Notes: generated from the letters alone by a model not told the origin. Shown: positions 7,294-14,965, counted from the first letter of the stretch. The stretch: 23,307 nt of DNA from CAZWFW01 sp964633445 (GCA_964633445.1 CAZWFW010000011.1:1-23307); one strand, 5' to 3'. Numbers and translations: made by a program.

Positions 7294-7686
7294 CTAACTT
7301 ATATCGATGAGATTGTTGTTGTTGCTCACCTCAAGCCTCCCCCCAACGAAACTCTTTTCCGTTAAGTTTGCGGCAACTCTACAATTGCAGTAAATATCAT
7401 CTAACCTTATTTCGATTACACCCTGGGAGTAAGTTGTTACGCTGATGTTTTTTGCCTGAATACCTGCCAAGAGGGTTATGTTTTTCCTAGTTCCATTACC
7501 AGCGAGATAAACAAAATTTATTACATCGGCAAGCTCGTTGCATATGCTGTTGCAGGTTTCGAATTCCTTGCTCTTATAAATCATAGGTTTGGATTTCGTT
7601 ACCTGGTAGAGTATTGGTAAGAGAGCTACAAGAACTAGGGAAATAACTGCTAAAAACTCTATGCTGACTTGAGCTTTAGCTCTCAT
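7294..7686 (-). CDS. Small pilin-like protein with class III signal peptide
   Basis: This 130-aa protein begins MRAKA/QVSIEFL followed by a 20-residue hydrophobic helix (to about 28). That is the class III (archaellin/pilin-type) signal: a short basic leader cut before Q by a type IV prepilin peptidase, leaving the helix as the filament core. The mature part is small and polar, with three Cys (CNSIC, then CNC region) that may form disulfides. The start overlaps the upstream pilin stop (ATGA), and this is the last gene of the operon. It is a candidate minor or major filament subunit. The peptidase is not in this window. Confidence 0.8.
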   Translation of the reverse strand: MRAKAQVSIEFLAVISLVLVALLPILYQVTKSKPMIYKSKEFETCNSICNELADVINFVYLAGNGTRKNITLLAGIQAKNISVTTYSQGVIEIRLDDIYCNCRVAANLTEKSFVGGRLEVSNNNNLIDIS

Positions 7687-8447
7687 GCGCTTACAACAGT
7701 TACGGGAATCTTAATTTTTGCGAAGTTAGGAACATAAATGGTTATATAGCCGCTCCCTATAGTTGCGCTTTGTGTAGCATTTGCGGTAAACGTTACTGAA
7801 GATTTTGCAGGAATCGTTATATTTACTGGAGGATTTTTGTTATTTATCAAAATGCCTGAAAGATTCTCAAGATCAACTGTTGCTGTTAAGTCAGTATCCG
7901 ATGATGAAGTTAAATTAAAGGTTACCACTTTACTATTATTTTCGGTTTTCCATTTGACCGGATTAATCTTCAACTCGTGCAGATAGATTACTTTATATGA
8001 AGTTGAGCTATCCGTTGTATTATCTACGTAACTTCCATACGCAACCTCTAAATATATCCTATGGTTTCCCTGCGTTAAAGGCAAATTACCAATTATTGGT
8101 ACAGAAGAAACGTGAATCTCCTGATCCTTATAAAAAATTGAAACTGCACCTTTATCTGTGTGAGCAATCGCTACATATCCTCTTTGTATGCCTGCTGGCA
8201 GATTTATAAAAATTTCTTTCTTCGCACCTTCCTCCTGAGCATAAAGAAGTTTTGCTATCCCGGAGATTTGCTTTAACGCATTATCTATCTTCTGGATTTT
8301 AATAGCATCTCTGGATTCCTGCATGCTTTTGTTTGCATAAAAAATCAGAGGTGTTAAAAGTAGAAAGGAGAGAATAAATATGCTTAGATATTCTACGCTT
8401 ACCTGCGCTTTCTCTATTCTTATTTTACCCAAGTATTTTAATACCAT
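7683..8447 (-). CDS. Large pilin-like protein with class III signal peptide and beta-rich C-terminal domain
   Basis: The protein is 254 aa from the ATG at 8447, which is preceded by GAGGAGA; an in-frame TTG lies 9 nt upstream. The leader ends KIRIEKA and is followed by QVSVEYL and a long hydrophobic helix, matching the QxSxEYL class III prepilin signal. After the helix come an amphipathic segment and two Ser/Thr/Asn-rich beta regions. The C-terminal one (about residues 160-254) resembles a CARDB/Ig-like fold. Several N-x-S/T sites suggest possible N-glycosylation. It overlaps the upstream KaiC-like gene by 23 nt and the small pilin by 4 nt, so translation is coupled. Confidence 0.8.
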   Translation of the reverse strand: MVLKYLGKIRIEKAQVSVEYLSIFILSFLLLTPLIFYANKSMQESRDAIKIQKIDNALKQISGIAKLLYAQEEGAKKEIFINLPAGIQRGYVAIAHTDKGAVSIFYKDQEIHVSSVPIIGNLPLTQGNHRIYLEVAYGSYVDNTTDSSTSYKVIYLHELKINPVKWKTENNSKVVTFNLTSSSDTDLTATVDLENLSGILINNKNPPVNITIPAKSSVTFTANATQSATIGSGYITIYVPNFAKIKIPVTVVSA

Positions 8448-9117
8448 TCTCCTCAATATCGAAAGGTATCCATGCTGTTGTATGTTTGGTTAATAGCATT
8501 TTCTCTATCCTCATATACCTCCCCTTATCCTCCTGCTTTAAGCAGATCACGCTATCTACAAGATATTTAACGGTATTTATAACTTTTTTATCATGCAATC
8601 CCTCATCCAGAACTAAAATTAAAAAAGCGTTTTCTGCCTTAATTCTGGCTATTAGAATTTCAAGGAATTTATAAACTATTATTGGCTCGTTAAAAAGAAA
8701 AAAATCTGAAAGAGAATCGATGGCTACTCTAATATTTGAATTGCTCAACTCCGCCTTAGCTTCACTTATCGCTACCGAAACCTGATTCAGGTCGGCGGGA
8801 CCCGAAATAGAGAACTTACGTTCAACGGCTTTTGCCCCAATTCGCCATGAGTAACAATCTATTATTCTAACCTTTTCTTTGTATTTCTCTATATCCCAGT
8901 TGAAAAATTTAAGCTTTTCCTTTAGAAAGGGGATGTACTCTCCAGTTATGGCTGAAATACAACCTTCGTTTCTTTTTATACCTTCGTAGAGAATCTGCCA
9001 CATGAAAATGCTTTTCCCACTTCCAGGTGGACCTATGATTAGCAAAGAGGAGGGTTTAACAATGCCACCTATCATCTCATCTAATTTTTCAATTCCTATA
9101 GGAACACGCTCAATCAT
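8425..9117 (-). CDS. Divergent KaiC/ArlH-like ATPase
   Basis: This 230-aa RecA-fold protein keeps the KaiC opening (PIGIEKLDEMIGG), Walker A GPPGSGKSIF (about residues 29-38) and Walker B RVAIDSLSDF (about 128). It differs from its two neighbours in the segment after strand 2: AITGEYIPFL replaces the SLEEPPE-type double-Glu motif. The C-terminal KMRGT box is also replaced by KMLLTKHTTAW. These changes resemble ArlH, the archaellum KaiC homologue that binds ATP and docks on the motor ATPase with weak or no hydrolysis. It lies directly upstream of the pilins and overlaps both flanking genes (4 nt and 23 nt). Confidence 0.82.
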   Translation of the reverse strand: MIERVPIGIEKLDEMIGGIVKPSSLLIIGPPGSGKSIFMWQILYEGIKRNEGCISAITGEYIPFLKEKLKFFNWDIEKYKEKVRIIDCYSWRIGAKAVERKFSISGPADLNQVSVAISEAKAELSNSNIRVAIDSLSDFFLFNEPIIVYKFLEILIARIKAENAFLILVLDEGLHDKKVINTVKYLVDSVICLKQEDKGRYMRIEKMLLTKHTTAWIPFDIEENGIKILG

Positions 9118-9812
9118 CTTACGAGCAATTCCTCTGCAGGATAAATTACTATTCCCTTCTCAGTAATGTCGAATGGGTGTATCTTCATGTCATGCCTTGT
9201 TCCGCGCATTTTAAGAACAGTTAAACTCCTTCTGAAGCTTACTCCAACTCTAATCATATCCAGTTTTATTATACCATCTGCAACAAATTCTTCTATTCCT
9301 AAAAGTGTCAGCTTATTCTCACCATGGGGTATTTCTGCCGTTAATAATGTTGTGCAACCTAATTTGTTCAAATTAGTAATTAGCTCAAACAGCTCCTTTC
9401 TAGCTTTATACGTTGCTCCTAAAAACATCAAGAAGACCGTTATGGAATCGATAACCAATCTCTTTGCATTTATTTCTTCAATCTTATCCCTAATGGATGT
9501 GCTCATAGTCTCAACGAAACTTTTTATCGTCGTTGGATCTGACCATATCATTTTTGCTTTGCCATCTCTCTCCAAATTTTCAAAATTCCAACCATATCTC
9601 AGCATATTTCTCTTTATCTTCTCTGGAGGTTCCTCTAAGCTGATATAGATTCCTGGTTCATTGTACTGGCTAGCACCTGTATACAAAAACTGTGAAACAA
9701 AGGTCGTTTTTCCTGTACCGGGGCCTCCAACTATAAGTATTGCATCCCCCTCTACGAATCCCCCTTCAATCAGCTCATCCAATCCCTTTATTCCTGTAGG
9801 GATTCTCCTCAT
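9114..9812 (-). CDS. KaiC-family ATPase
   Basis: This 232-aa single-domain KaiC-like protein has signature TGIKGLDELIEGGFVEGD, Walker A GGPGTGKTTF (about residues 28-37), catalytic-type SLEEPPEKI (about 59), Walker B RLVIDSITVF (about 118), and the C-terminal KMRGTRHDMKIHPFDIT shared with the KaiC-like gene at 2458. It is sandwiched between two paralogues with TAATG and ATGA overlaps. Tandem single-domain KaiC genes are common in euryarchaea and mostly of unknown role. The context here points to regulation of the pilus/secretion machinery. There is no sign of a circadian clock (no kaiA or kaiB). Confidence 0.87.
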   Translation of the reverse strand: MRRIPTGIKGLDELIEGGFVEGDAILIVGGPGTGKTTFVSQFLYTGASQYNEPGIYISLEEPPEKIKRNMLRYGWNFENLERDGKAKMIWSDPTTIKSFVETMSTSIRDKIEEINAKRLVIDSITVFLMFLGATYKARKELFELITNLNKLGCTTLLTAEIPHGENKLTLLGIEEFVADGIIKLDMIRVGVSFRRSLTVLKMRGTRHDMKIHPFDITEKGIVIYPAEELLVR

Positions 9813-10519
9813 TATACCCCTTCCTCGAATACCACTTCAGCAGGATGTACAACAACACCTTTATCAGTTATTTCAAAGGCGTGCAACCTACTGCTATGCT
9901 TTGATTTCCTCATCTTAAGTATTTCCAAGGCTCTATGACGCAGATGATCTGTTCTTAAATAATAAAGAACTATGACACCATCCGCAACGAACTCCTCTAT
10001 TGTAAATCTTCCAAGTTCAGGCTTCTCGTAAGGCATCTCGCTTGTCATAATTACTGTGCACCCCATTCTCGTCATTCTTTTCCTTAAATAACTCAGATTT
10101 TTCCTAAACTCATAAGGATCTCTGAAAAAAAGTGCATAATAGGTTATAGAATCAAAAACTACTCTTTTAACCCCCATATCAGAAACATCCTCAGCCAATG
10201 CAACAACTAATTCCTCAGCAAACCCCTTTATTAGCGTAGGGTCGATGCTAATAAACTTAAATTTATTTTCTTCTTCAAGCTTTCTTATATCCCATCCGAA
10301 AGTCTCCATAGTTTGTCTTATGCTTTCAGGCTCTTCTTCAAATGTAACGTAAATTCCTGGTTCATTGTGCTGACTAGCACCTGTGTAAAGAAATTGAGCG
10401 CTCATAATTGTTTTACCAGCTCCGCAAGTCCCAGCTAAGAGAATAACACTGTTTCTAGGAAAACCACCACCAATTAACTCGTCCAATCCAGGAATTCCTG
10501 TGGGAGTTCTGTTAATCAT
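9812..10519 (-). CDS. KaiC-family ATPase
   Basis: This 235-aa protein has opening TGIPGLDELIGGGFPRNS, Walker A GTCGAGKTIM (about residues 29-38), TFEEEPESI (about 60) and Walker B RVVFDSITYY (about 119). The C-terminal KMRKSKHSSRLHAFEIT is a diverged form of the KMRGT box. It is closest by eye to the next gene (9114-9812), which suggests tandem duplication. Its ATG overlaps the TAA of the small upstream ORF (TAATG) and its own stop overlaps the next ATG the same way, so the whole stretch looks translationally coupled. Confidence 0.87.
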   Translation of the reverse strand: MINRTPTGIPGLDELIGGGFPRNSVILLAGTCGAGKTIMSAQFLYTGASQHNEPGIYVTFEEEPESIRQTMETFGWDIRKLEEENKFKFISIDPTLIKGFAEELVVALAEDVSDMGVKRVVFDSITYYALFFRDPYEFRKNLSYLRKRMTRMGCTVIMTSEMPYEKPELGRFTIEEFVADGVIVLYYLRTDHLRHRALEILKMRKSKHSSRLHAFEITDKGVVVHPAEVVFEEGV

Positions 10520-10734
10520 TAAATGTTGTAGGGACTCAATAATTTAAAAATTTCTTTTTTTAATAGCAACCACCCTTGAGTTGTTATTTTGTTTTTACTA
10601 GCCAAATCTAGGAGTATTGAAAACATTTGGATAGCGTAAGCATCTTTTCTTGAAAACGCGGCAATTTCTGCAAATCCTACGCCTAAAATCTTATCTGTGT
10701 TATCTTTCAATGAAGATCTCAAGCAATTTTGCAT
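10519..10734 (-). CDS. Small protein of unknown function between secD and the KaiC genes
   Basis: This is a 71-aa frame that I do not recognise. It overlaps the end of secD by 35 nt if the ATG at 10734 is used; in-frame TTG codons near 10722 and 10710 would shorten it. Its TAA overlaps the ATG of the next KaiC gene, which argues that it is translated. The sequence is mostly helical (AEIAAFSRKDAYAIQMFSIL, then TTQGWLLLKKEIFKLL), without membrane segment, signal peptide or metal motif. Its position suggests a cytosolic partner of the KaiC-like ATPases or of SecDF. Confidence 0.55.
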   Translation of the reverse strand: MQNCLRSSLKDNTDKILGVGFAEIAAFSRKDAYAIQMFSILLDLASKNKITTQGWLLLKKEIFKLLSPYNI

Positions 10735-12163
10735 ATGCAGGTCTTGTTATTAGAACACTTACTGTTATGCCTATAATGGTTGTTAATGCGAACCCCCTTA
10801 GGTAATAAATTTTAAGAAGAGGCGTCATCGCAAAAATTGTCGTTGCAGCTGCTACAAATATAATAAACATAGCATCCTTTATCTTTCTCTTTAAACTTAA
10901 CCTAACCTTCTTTCTTTTACTCCTCCTTAGGGTTTCGTCAGTAATAACGATCTGCGCATCAACACCAGTACCTACAACAGCTATGATCCCTGCTATTGAG
11001 GGCAAATCCAGAGTCCAATGGATTACTGCTGCTGCCCCCAAAACAATTGTTAATTCTGAAAGGCATGTAAACATTATAAGCATAAGCAATACGAATTTTC
11101 TATAGCGTAAAAAAACGATCGATGCTACAATAGCAATTGCCACTAAGCCCACTAATAAAACTTCCTTTAGAAATTTACTCCCCAGCACGGGATCTATGTA
11201 GCTCTCCTCAACAACCTCTATTCCTGCTACTTCTGAAGGTAAGGCACCGGATTTCAGTATTGCGTATATCCTTCTAGCCTCCTCATAGCTATTTATCCTA
11301 ACACTTAAATCCGTAACATCATTACCAGCCTTCCAGCTTTGCACAAGACTCTCAGCTGCAGGTGCTGAGAATACCGGTTTATTGTCAAGATACATGGTGA
11401 TGTTAGGCTTGCTGATTTTTTCCATCGCATTCAAATACGCTGTTCTAAGTTTTCTTGCAGCCTCCGGAGTTATCACAAAGGGAGTCTCATAACCACCCTC
11501 TCTGCTTCTCCCAGGTGTACCAACACTTCTTATATCCTCGCTTGATGCAACAGTCCTGTTTAACACCTTTATTTCAAACTTACCCAGCTGTTTTACAAGT
11601 TTAATCACTTTATCTGGTTTCTCACCTGCCACCTCAACTCTCAGGTATTTATTTCCAAGCCAATCCTCCTCGGGCCTAATCTTAGTTTCTTTTACCCCAT
11701 AAACATTTATACGGTTGTTTAAAACATCTTTTAATGCCAAAATTGTGTTTTCAGTTATATTCCCAATAGGCTTTATTAATATGCTCGATCCCCCGGTAAA
11801 ATCCAACCCCAACCTAATGTTGCTTCTACTCCTATCCGAAACTTCGATTCCAAGCGTAGCGTTCATCGCCTCTATTCTAAATGCTCCACGATTGGTATTT
11901 ATCTCGACAATATCTCCTTCTTCCAGTCGCTTGCAGATTTCATAAAATTGACTAGCATTTTTAACGGGGATGCCCAGAACGCCTTTTATCACATCTCCTT
12001 TCTTTATTATTCCATGTGCTGAGCTGTTCTCGTAGACATAGGTAACAACAACACCATCGGCATGGATTTTTGGATTGATGGCTACTATTGCTAGGAATAA
12101 GGATAACAGTAGCAAAATTATTTGCGGCTCCTTCACAGCCTTTAATAATTTTCTAACCATCAT
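10700..12163 (-). CDS. secD: Protein-export membrane protein SecD
   Basis: SecD is a 487-aa RND-superfamily subunit that, with SecF, aids late steps of Sec-dependent export using the ion gradient. Features are: an N-terminal membrane anchor (about 14-30); a PDZ-like segment found in archaeal SecD (AHGIIKKGDVIKGVLGIPV, about 49-67); the conserved GLDFTGGSSILIKP (about 118-131); a large extracytoplasmic domain; and five C-terminal membrane helices from about 335, with TM4 motif GIIAVVGTGVDAQIVITDE. It overlaps secF by 4 nt (ATGA). Downstream the operon continues, unusually, into KaiC-like and pilin genes. Confidence 0.96.
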   Translation of the reverse strand: MMVRKLLKAVKEPQIILLLLSLFLAIVAINPKIHADGVVVTYVYENSSAHGIIKKGDVIKGVLGIPVKNASQFYEICKRLEEGDIVEINTNRGAFRIEAMNATLGIEVSDRSRSNIRLGLDFTGGSSILIKPIGNITENTILALKDVLNNRINVYGVKETKIRPEEDWLGNKYLRVEVAGEKPDKVIKLVKQLGKFEIKVLNRTVASSEDIRSVGTPGRSREGGYETPFVITPEAARKLRTAYLNAMEKISKPNITMYLDNKPVFSAPAAESLVQSWKAGNDVTDLSVRINSYEEARRIYAILKSGALPSEVAGIEVVEESYIDPVLGSKFLKEVLLVGLVAIAIVASIVFLRYRKFVLLMLIMFTCLSELTIVLGAAAVIHWTLDLPSIAGIIAVVGTGVDAQIVITDETLRRSKRKKVRLSLKRKIKDAMFIIFVAAATTIFAMTPLLKIYYLRGFALTTIIGITVSVLITRPAYAKLLEIFIER

Positions 12164-12975
12164 TTTCTCAGATATTTCCTAAGCAATGTTACATTTAATA
12201 TCCATGTATTTGGAATATCGGCAATTAGCCCCATAATCACAACGGTTGCCAAATTTTTTAGTACTTCTGAGGATGAAAGAAGCAAAATTGTAGTAAATGC
12301 GCTCATGGTCGTTAATGTCATCGTAATCCCTGTTTTAAACGTTGATCTTATTTCTCCGTCAACATCGCTAGCTTTTGAAATTCTTGAGGTTAGCAGGACA
12401 TCCGTATCAACGGAGTATCCTATGAGCATGAGCAATGCACCTAAAGTAGCTAAACTCAACTCAATTTTTAATAGGGACATCATAGCTAAAGCAAAAAGAA
12501 TATCAAGCGCAGCTGCAACCATAATTGCTATGCAAGGTATAAAAACCCTGAAACTAATAAAAACAACGAAGCTCATTAGAAGAAATGCAAAACAAATTGC
12601 AAGTTTTGTTTGCTTGAAAAAAGCTTTACCAAGCATAGGTCCTACGGTTCTTACGTTTGGGGCAACCCCGTATTTCTTGCTAAGATAGCTAACTAGATCT
12701 GTAACATTTATTTCCTTTGTTTCTATGATGGTTCCAGCATAACCTCCAGCCTTTCTGACGTTTCTAACATCAACCTTAATACCAAATTCCTCCTCAATTT
12801 CGCTTTCTAAAGAGGTGGCGGGAATATGCTTATCAATACTTATAATACTTCCACCTTTCATTTCAATGCTTTTTTTGACGAATTCTCCAGTGGATTTGTA
12901 AGAATATAGCAAACAACCTACACTAAAAACAGCTAGAATTATAGGAATGAACATTAAGCTTTTTCTTCTCAGCAT
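12160..12975 (-). CDS. secF: Protein-export membrane protein SecF
   Basis: SecF has 271 aa. One N-terminal membrane segment (about 8-25) is followed by the SecF loop domain with EMKGGSIISI (about 38-47) and five C-terminal membrane helices starting near 126. The helices include the TM4 signature LLMLIGYSVDTDVLLTSRI, which carries the conserved Asp pair. It is the first gene of the minus-strand operon and has a TATA-like box 21 nt upstream (12997-13004). An AGGAG at 12988-12992 is 12 nt from the ATG and may or may not be used. Confidence 0.96.
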   Translation of the reverse strand: MLRRKSLMFIPIILAVFSVGCLLYSYKSTGEFVKKSIEMKGGSIISIDKHIPATSLESEIEEEFGIKVDVRNVRKAGGYAGTIIETKEINVTDLVSYLSKKYGVAPNVRTVGPMLGKAFFKQTKLAICFAFLLMSFVVFISFRVFIPCIAIMVAAALDILFALAMMSLLKIELSLATLGALLMLIGYSVDTDVLLTSRISKASDVDGEIRSTFKTGITMTLTTMSAFTTILLLSSSEVLKNLATVVIMGLIADIPNTWILNVTLLRKYLRK

Positions 12976-12996
12976 ATTTTCTATATACTCCTATCT

Positions 12997-13004
12997 CTTA
13001 TAAT
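12997..13004 (-). promoter_or_regulatory. TATA-like box of the secF-pilin operon
   Basis: On the minus strand ATTATAAG ends 21 nt before the secF ATG (12973-12975). The distance fits a leaderless or near-leaderless transcript. No stronger promoter-like element is visible further downstream in the tightly overlapped operon, so this may serve all eight genes. Confidence 0.45.
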
Positions 13005-13176
13005 GGTTTACACAATTTTTTTCTATATTGCAGAGTTTCTACTCTATAAATTTTGTTTATATGTGGGGTTTTTCTTTCCTCTCAAAGGCAGCTATCTCTT
13101 TGATACAGGAAAGTTAAGCTAATTTTCATCAAATTTTGATTAATTGGCAGGTCATAGGCACCTTTATGTAAGTGAT

Positions 13177-13202
13177 TGTGTTTAAATACTTCTTTAAACA
13201 CA
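13177..13202. repeat. 10-bp perfect inverted repeat with 6-nt loop
   Basis: TGTGTTTAAA (13177-13186) and TTTAAACACA (13193-13202) are exact reverse complements around TACTTC. It could be a protein-binding site in the divergent promoter region or an RNA hairpin. The low GC content makes a strong terminator unlikely. Confidence 0.5.
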
Positions 13203-13298
13203 TATCCTATTAGCCCCAAATGCATGTTAGAGGGCCTTACAGTAATGAGAAAGGGAGAGCACATAATAAAGTTCTCTGATAAAATTGTATAAGAGCCT

Positions 13299-14117
13299 AT
13301 GAAAATAATTGATACACATACTCATTGGAACATGGCAATGGGAGTAAGAGAGGTAACATATTATGGGGGATTACAAGCATTGCTGGAGGAGAAGAATAAG
13401 AAACTTGAAAAATATTTGGGGAATATATATAAAATGGTTGTAATATTTTACCTAGAGCGAATAGATTATCTTTTTGGTTTGGAAGAGAAACTCAAGAAAA
13501 AGATTGTTCCTGCTATAGATCTTACAGAGGAGTCTTTCTATAAGAAAAATCTAGAAAAAGCTGCAAAAATAATTAAGGAAAACGATATCTACATTCTAAA
13601 GTTTCATACAGAATACGAGGCTGGCGATTATGTATGGAATGGGTATAAATTTATAACTAACTTGCTTAGAAGATCGGATTTTATTCTGCAGTTCCACACA
13701 GATCGTGCCCTTGAGGATGTTCGTGGGAGAATGAAAGTTTTTGAGAAAATAATTAAGAAAGGAGGAAAGATCCACTTAGTTCACGGTTTGGGGCAAACAT
13801 ATGATGCTTTTGGATCTAGAAGAGATTTTGCGGAAAAATGCTTTTCTATACTGAAAAAATGGGCAGAAAAAGAATTACTTGTTTTCGGTTCAACGAATCT
13901 CTACGGTACTCAGGTATTACTAGATGAGAAAGTTGGGACCTGGAGAGAGTCGGTTGATATGTTTCGGGAGAAAATTGGTGATGTAAACAAATATGTTGTT
14001 TTTGAAAGTGATCTCGGAGCCATATATTCTATACCCCTAGAGGACATTAAAATTATTTCAGAAAGATTTGGAAATAACATTCTATACAAAACTCCAAAAG
14101 AATTTTATAATTTGTAA
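13299..14117 (+). CDS. Amidohydrolase-like metal-dependent hydrolase
   Basis: This 272-aa protein has the layout of the TIM-barrel amidohydrolase superfamily (TatD/ACMSD-like branch): DTHTHW at the N-terminus (metal-binding HxH, His7 and His9), a possible bridging or ligand segment LKFHTEYE (about 107-114), QFHTD (about 130), HLVHG (about 159) and a C-terminal ESDLGA with the catalytic-type Asp (about 244). The substrate cannot be told. It stands alone between two divergent or unrelated units and has no Shine-Dalgarno, so it may be leaderless from a CATAATAAAG box about 28 nt upstream. The short length (family often 270-330) is normal. Confidence 0.7.
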   Translation: MKIIDTHTHWNMAMGVREVTYYGGLQALLEEKNKKLEKYLGNIYKMVVIFYLERIDYLFGLEEKLKKKIVPAIDLTEESFYKKNLEKAAKIIKENDIYILKFHTEYEAGDYVWNGYKFITNLLRRSDFILQFHTDRALEDVRGRMKVFEKIIKKGGKIHLVHGLGQTYDAFGSRRDFAEKCFSILKKWAEKELLVFGSTNLYGTQVLLDEKVGTWRESVDMFREKIGDVNKYVVFESDLGAIYSIPLEDIKIISERFGNNILYKTPKEFYNL

Positions 14118-14197
14118 GGAAAACCTAGAGCATTTCATGGGCTTCTATTTTGGCAACAATTAAATTTTAATTAATATTAAAATTCAATAATATATTT

Positions 14198-14203
14198 GGT
14201 GAG
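14198..14203 (+). promoter_or_regulatory. Shine-Dalgarno sequence GGTGAG
   Basis: GGTGAG lies 5 nt before the ATG at 14209, one of the clearest ribosome-binding sites in this largely leaderless-looking window. Upstream, 14160-14195 is extremely AT-rich and probably contains the TATA box. Confidence 0.6.
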
Positions 14204-14208
14204 ATAAA

Positions 14209-14943
14209 ATGTTTCTAAGAAAAAAGAAGGAGCGATATGAGATAATTCCTAAACAACAGGAAATCCCTCCCTTAGAGATAGCAACTCCAAAACCTAAACC
14301 AAGAGAAAGCGTAGGATTTGAGGAAGAGCTGGAGGTTAGAGAGGAGGAGGAAGAAAGAGTACCACCAATTTATGTAGAACTTAAGGATTATGAAGATCTA
14401 AAAGAAGTTGTTCGAAGTATGCGAGAACCTCTGACAAATATAAGGAATACCCTCAGAGAGATGGCAGAAATTTATAAAAAGAAACAAGCGTCAATTACTG
14501 TTTGGAAGGATACTTTATCGAGTATGGAGAGTCTCGTTAACGAGCTTAATTCGTCTTTAATAAGGATAAGTAAGAGAGATGTTCCAGAGGAGTTTCCAGT
14601 TTTTGTTAGGATCGATAAGTTTAGAGATATACAAAAGGATATTGATGATCTAGAAAAATTTGTGGATAAGCTTAGGAAAGAGGCTTTAACTCTTGCAACG
14701 CTATGTGAGGATGAGAGAGACAGAATAGAGGGATGGCAGGAAAAAATAGATATGCTTGAAGAATATATGCTAGAGATGAAGGGAAAGACGAAAATGAAAA
14801 GTGAAAGCGCTGAGGAGGAAAAAGCTAAGAAGGTTAAAAAGGAGAAGCCTGAAAATGTGGAAAGCGCTATAGAGAAGCTAGAAAGAGAACTAAAGGAATT
14901 GTATGAGCAGGCTAAAACGCTGGAGAAAAGTTTGGGGAAGTAG
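14209..14943 (+). CDS. Coiled-coil protein with a 77-residue internal duplication
   Basis: I do not recognise a named family for this 244-aa cytosolic protein. A charged, proline-containing N-terminal tail (1-50) precedes two copies of a unit. Each copy starts with a short beta motif (IYVELKDYEDL at 54-64; VFVRIDKFRDI at 131-141) and is followed by helices with one conserved Trp (Trp99; Trp176). Both landmarks repeat with the same 77-residue offset. The C-terminus is Lys/Glu-rich coiled coil (about 185-244). Similar short proteins with the V-(E/R)-(L/I)-D-x-(Y/F) motif occur, as I recall, near archaeal surface-structure or signalling genes, but that link is weak. It is followed after 22 nt by the FCL-RibL fusion. 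Confidence 0.75.
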   Translation: MFLRKKKERYEIIPKQQEIPPLEIATPKPKPRESVGFEEELEVREEEEERVPPIYVELKDYEDLKEVVRSMREPLTNIRNTLREMAEIYKKKQASITVWKDTLSSMESLVNELNSSLIRISKRDVPEEFPVFVRIDKFRDIQKDIDDLEKFVDKLRKEALTLATLCEDERDRIEGWQEKIDMLEEYMLEMKGKTKMKSESAEEEKAKKVKKEKPENVESAIEKLERELKELYEQAKTLEKSLGK

Positions 14944-14965
14944 TTCTTTATCTTAATTTTATTTT

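Larger units (their letters stand above)
12976..13298. other. Intergenic region between divergent secF and amidohydrolase genes
   Basis: This 323-nt stretch holds no convincing gene. It contains the secF TATA-like box (12997-13004), a hyphenated palindrome ATCAAA-T-TTTGAT (13128-13140), a 10-bp perfect inverted repeat (13177-13202), and an AT-rich CATAATAAAG (about 13262-13271) that could be the TATA box of the plus-strand gene at 13299. A 60-codon minus-strand frame (13082-13264) shows no protein character. No tRNA-like or clear C/D-box structure was seen. Confidence 0.5.

Noticed and set aside
8425..10519. Circadian-clock role of the KaiC-like genes
   Set aside because: All are single-domain and there is no kaiA or kaiB. 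Archaeal single-domain KaiC proteins are not clock proteins, and the context is secretion and pili.
13082..13264. 60-codon minus-strand frame in the intergenic region
   Set aside because: It has no ribosome-binding site and no recognisable motif. It ends far from secF and spans the inverted repeats, so it is probably chance.
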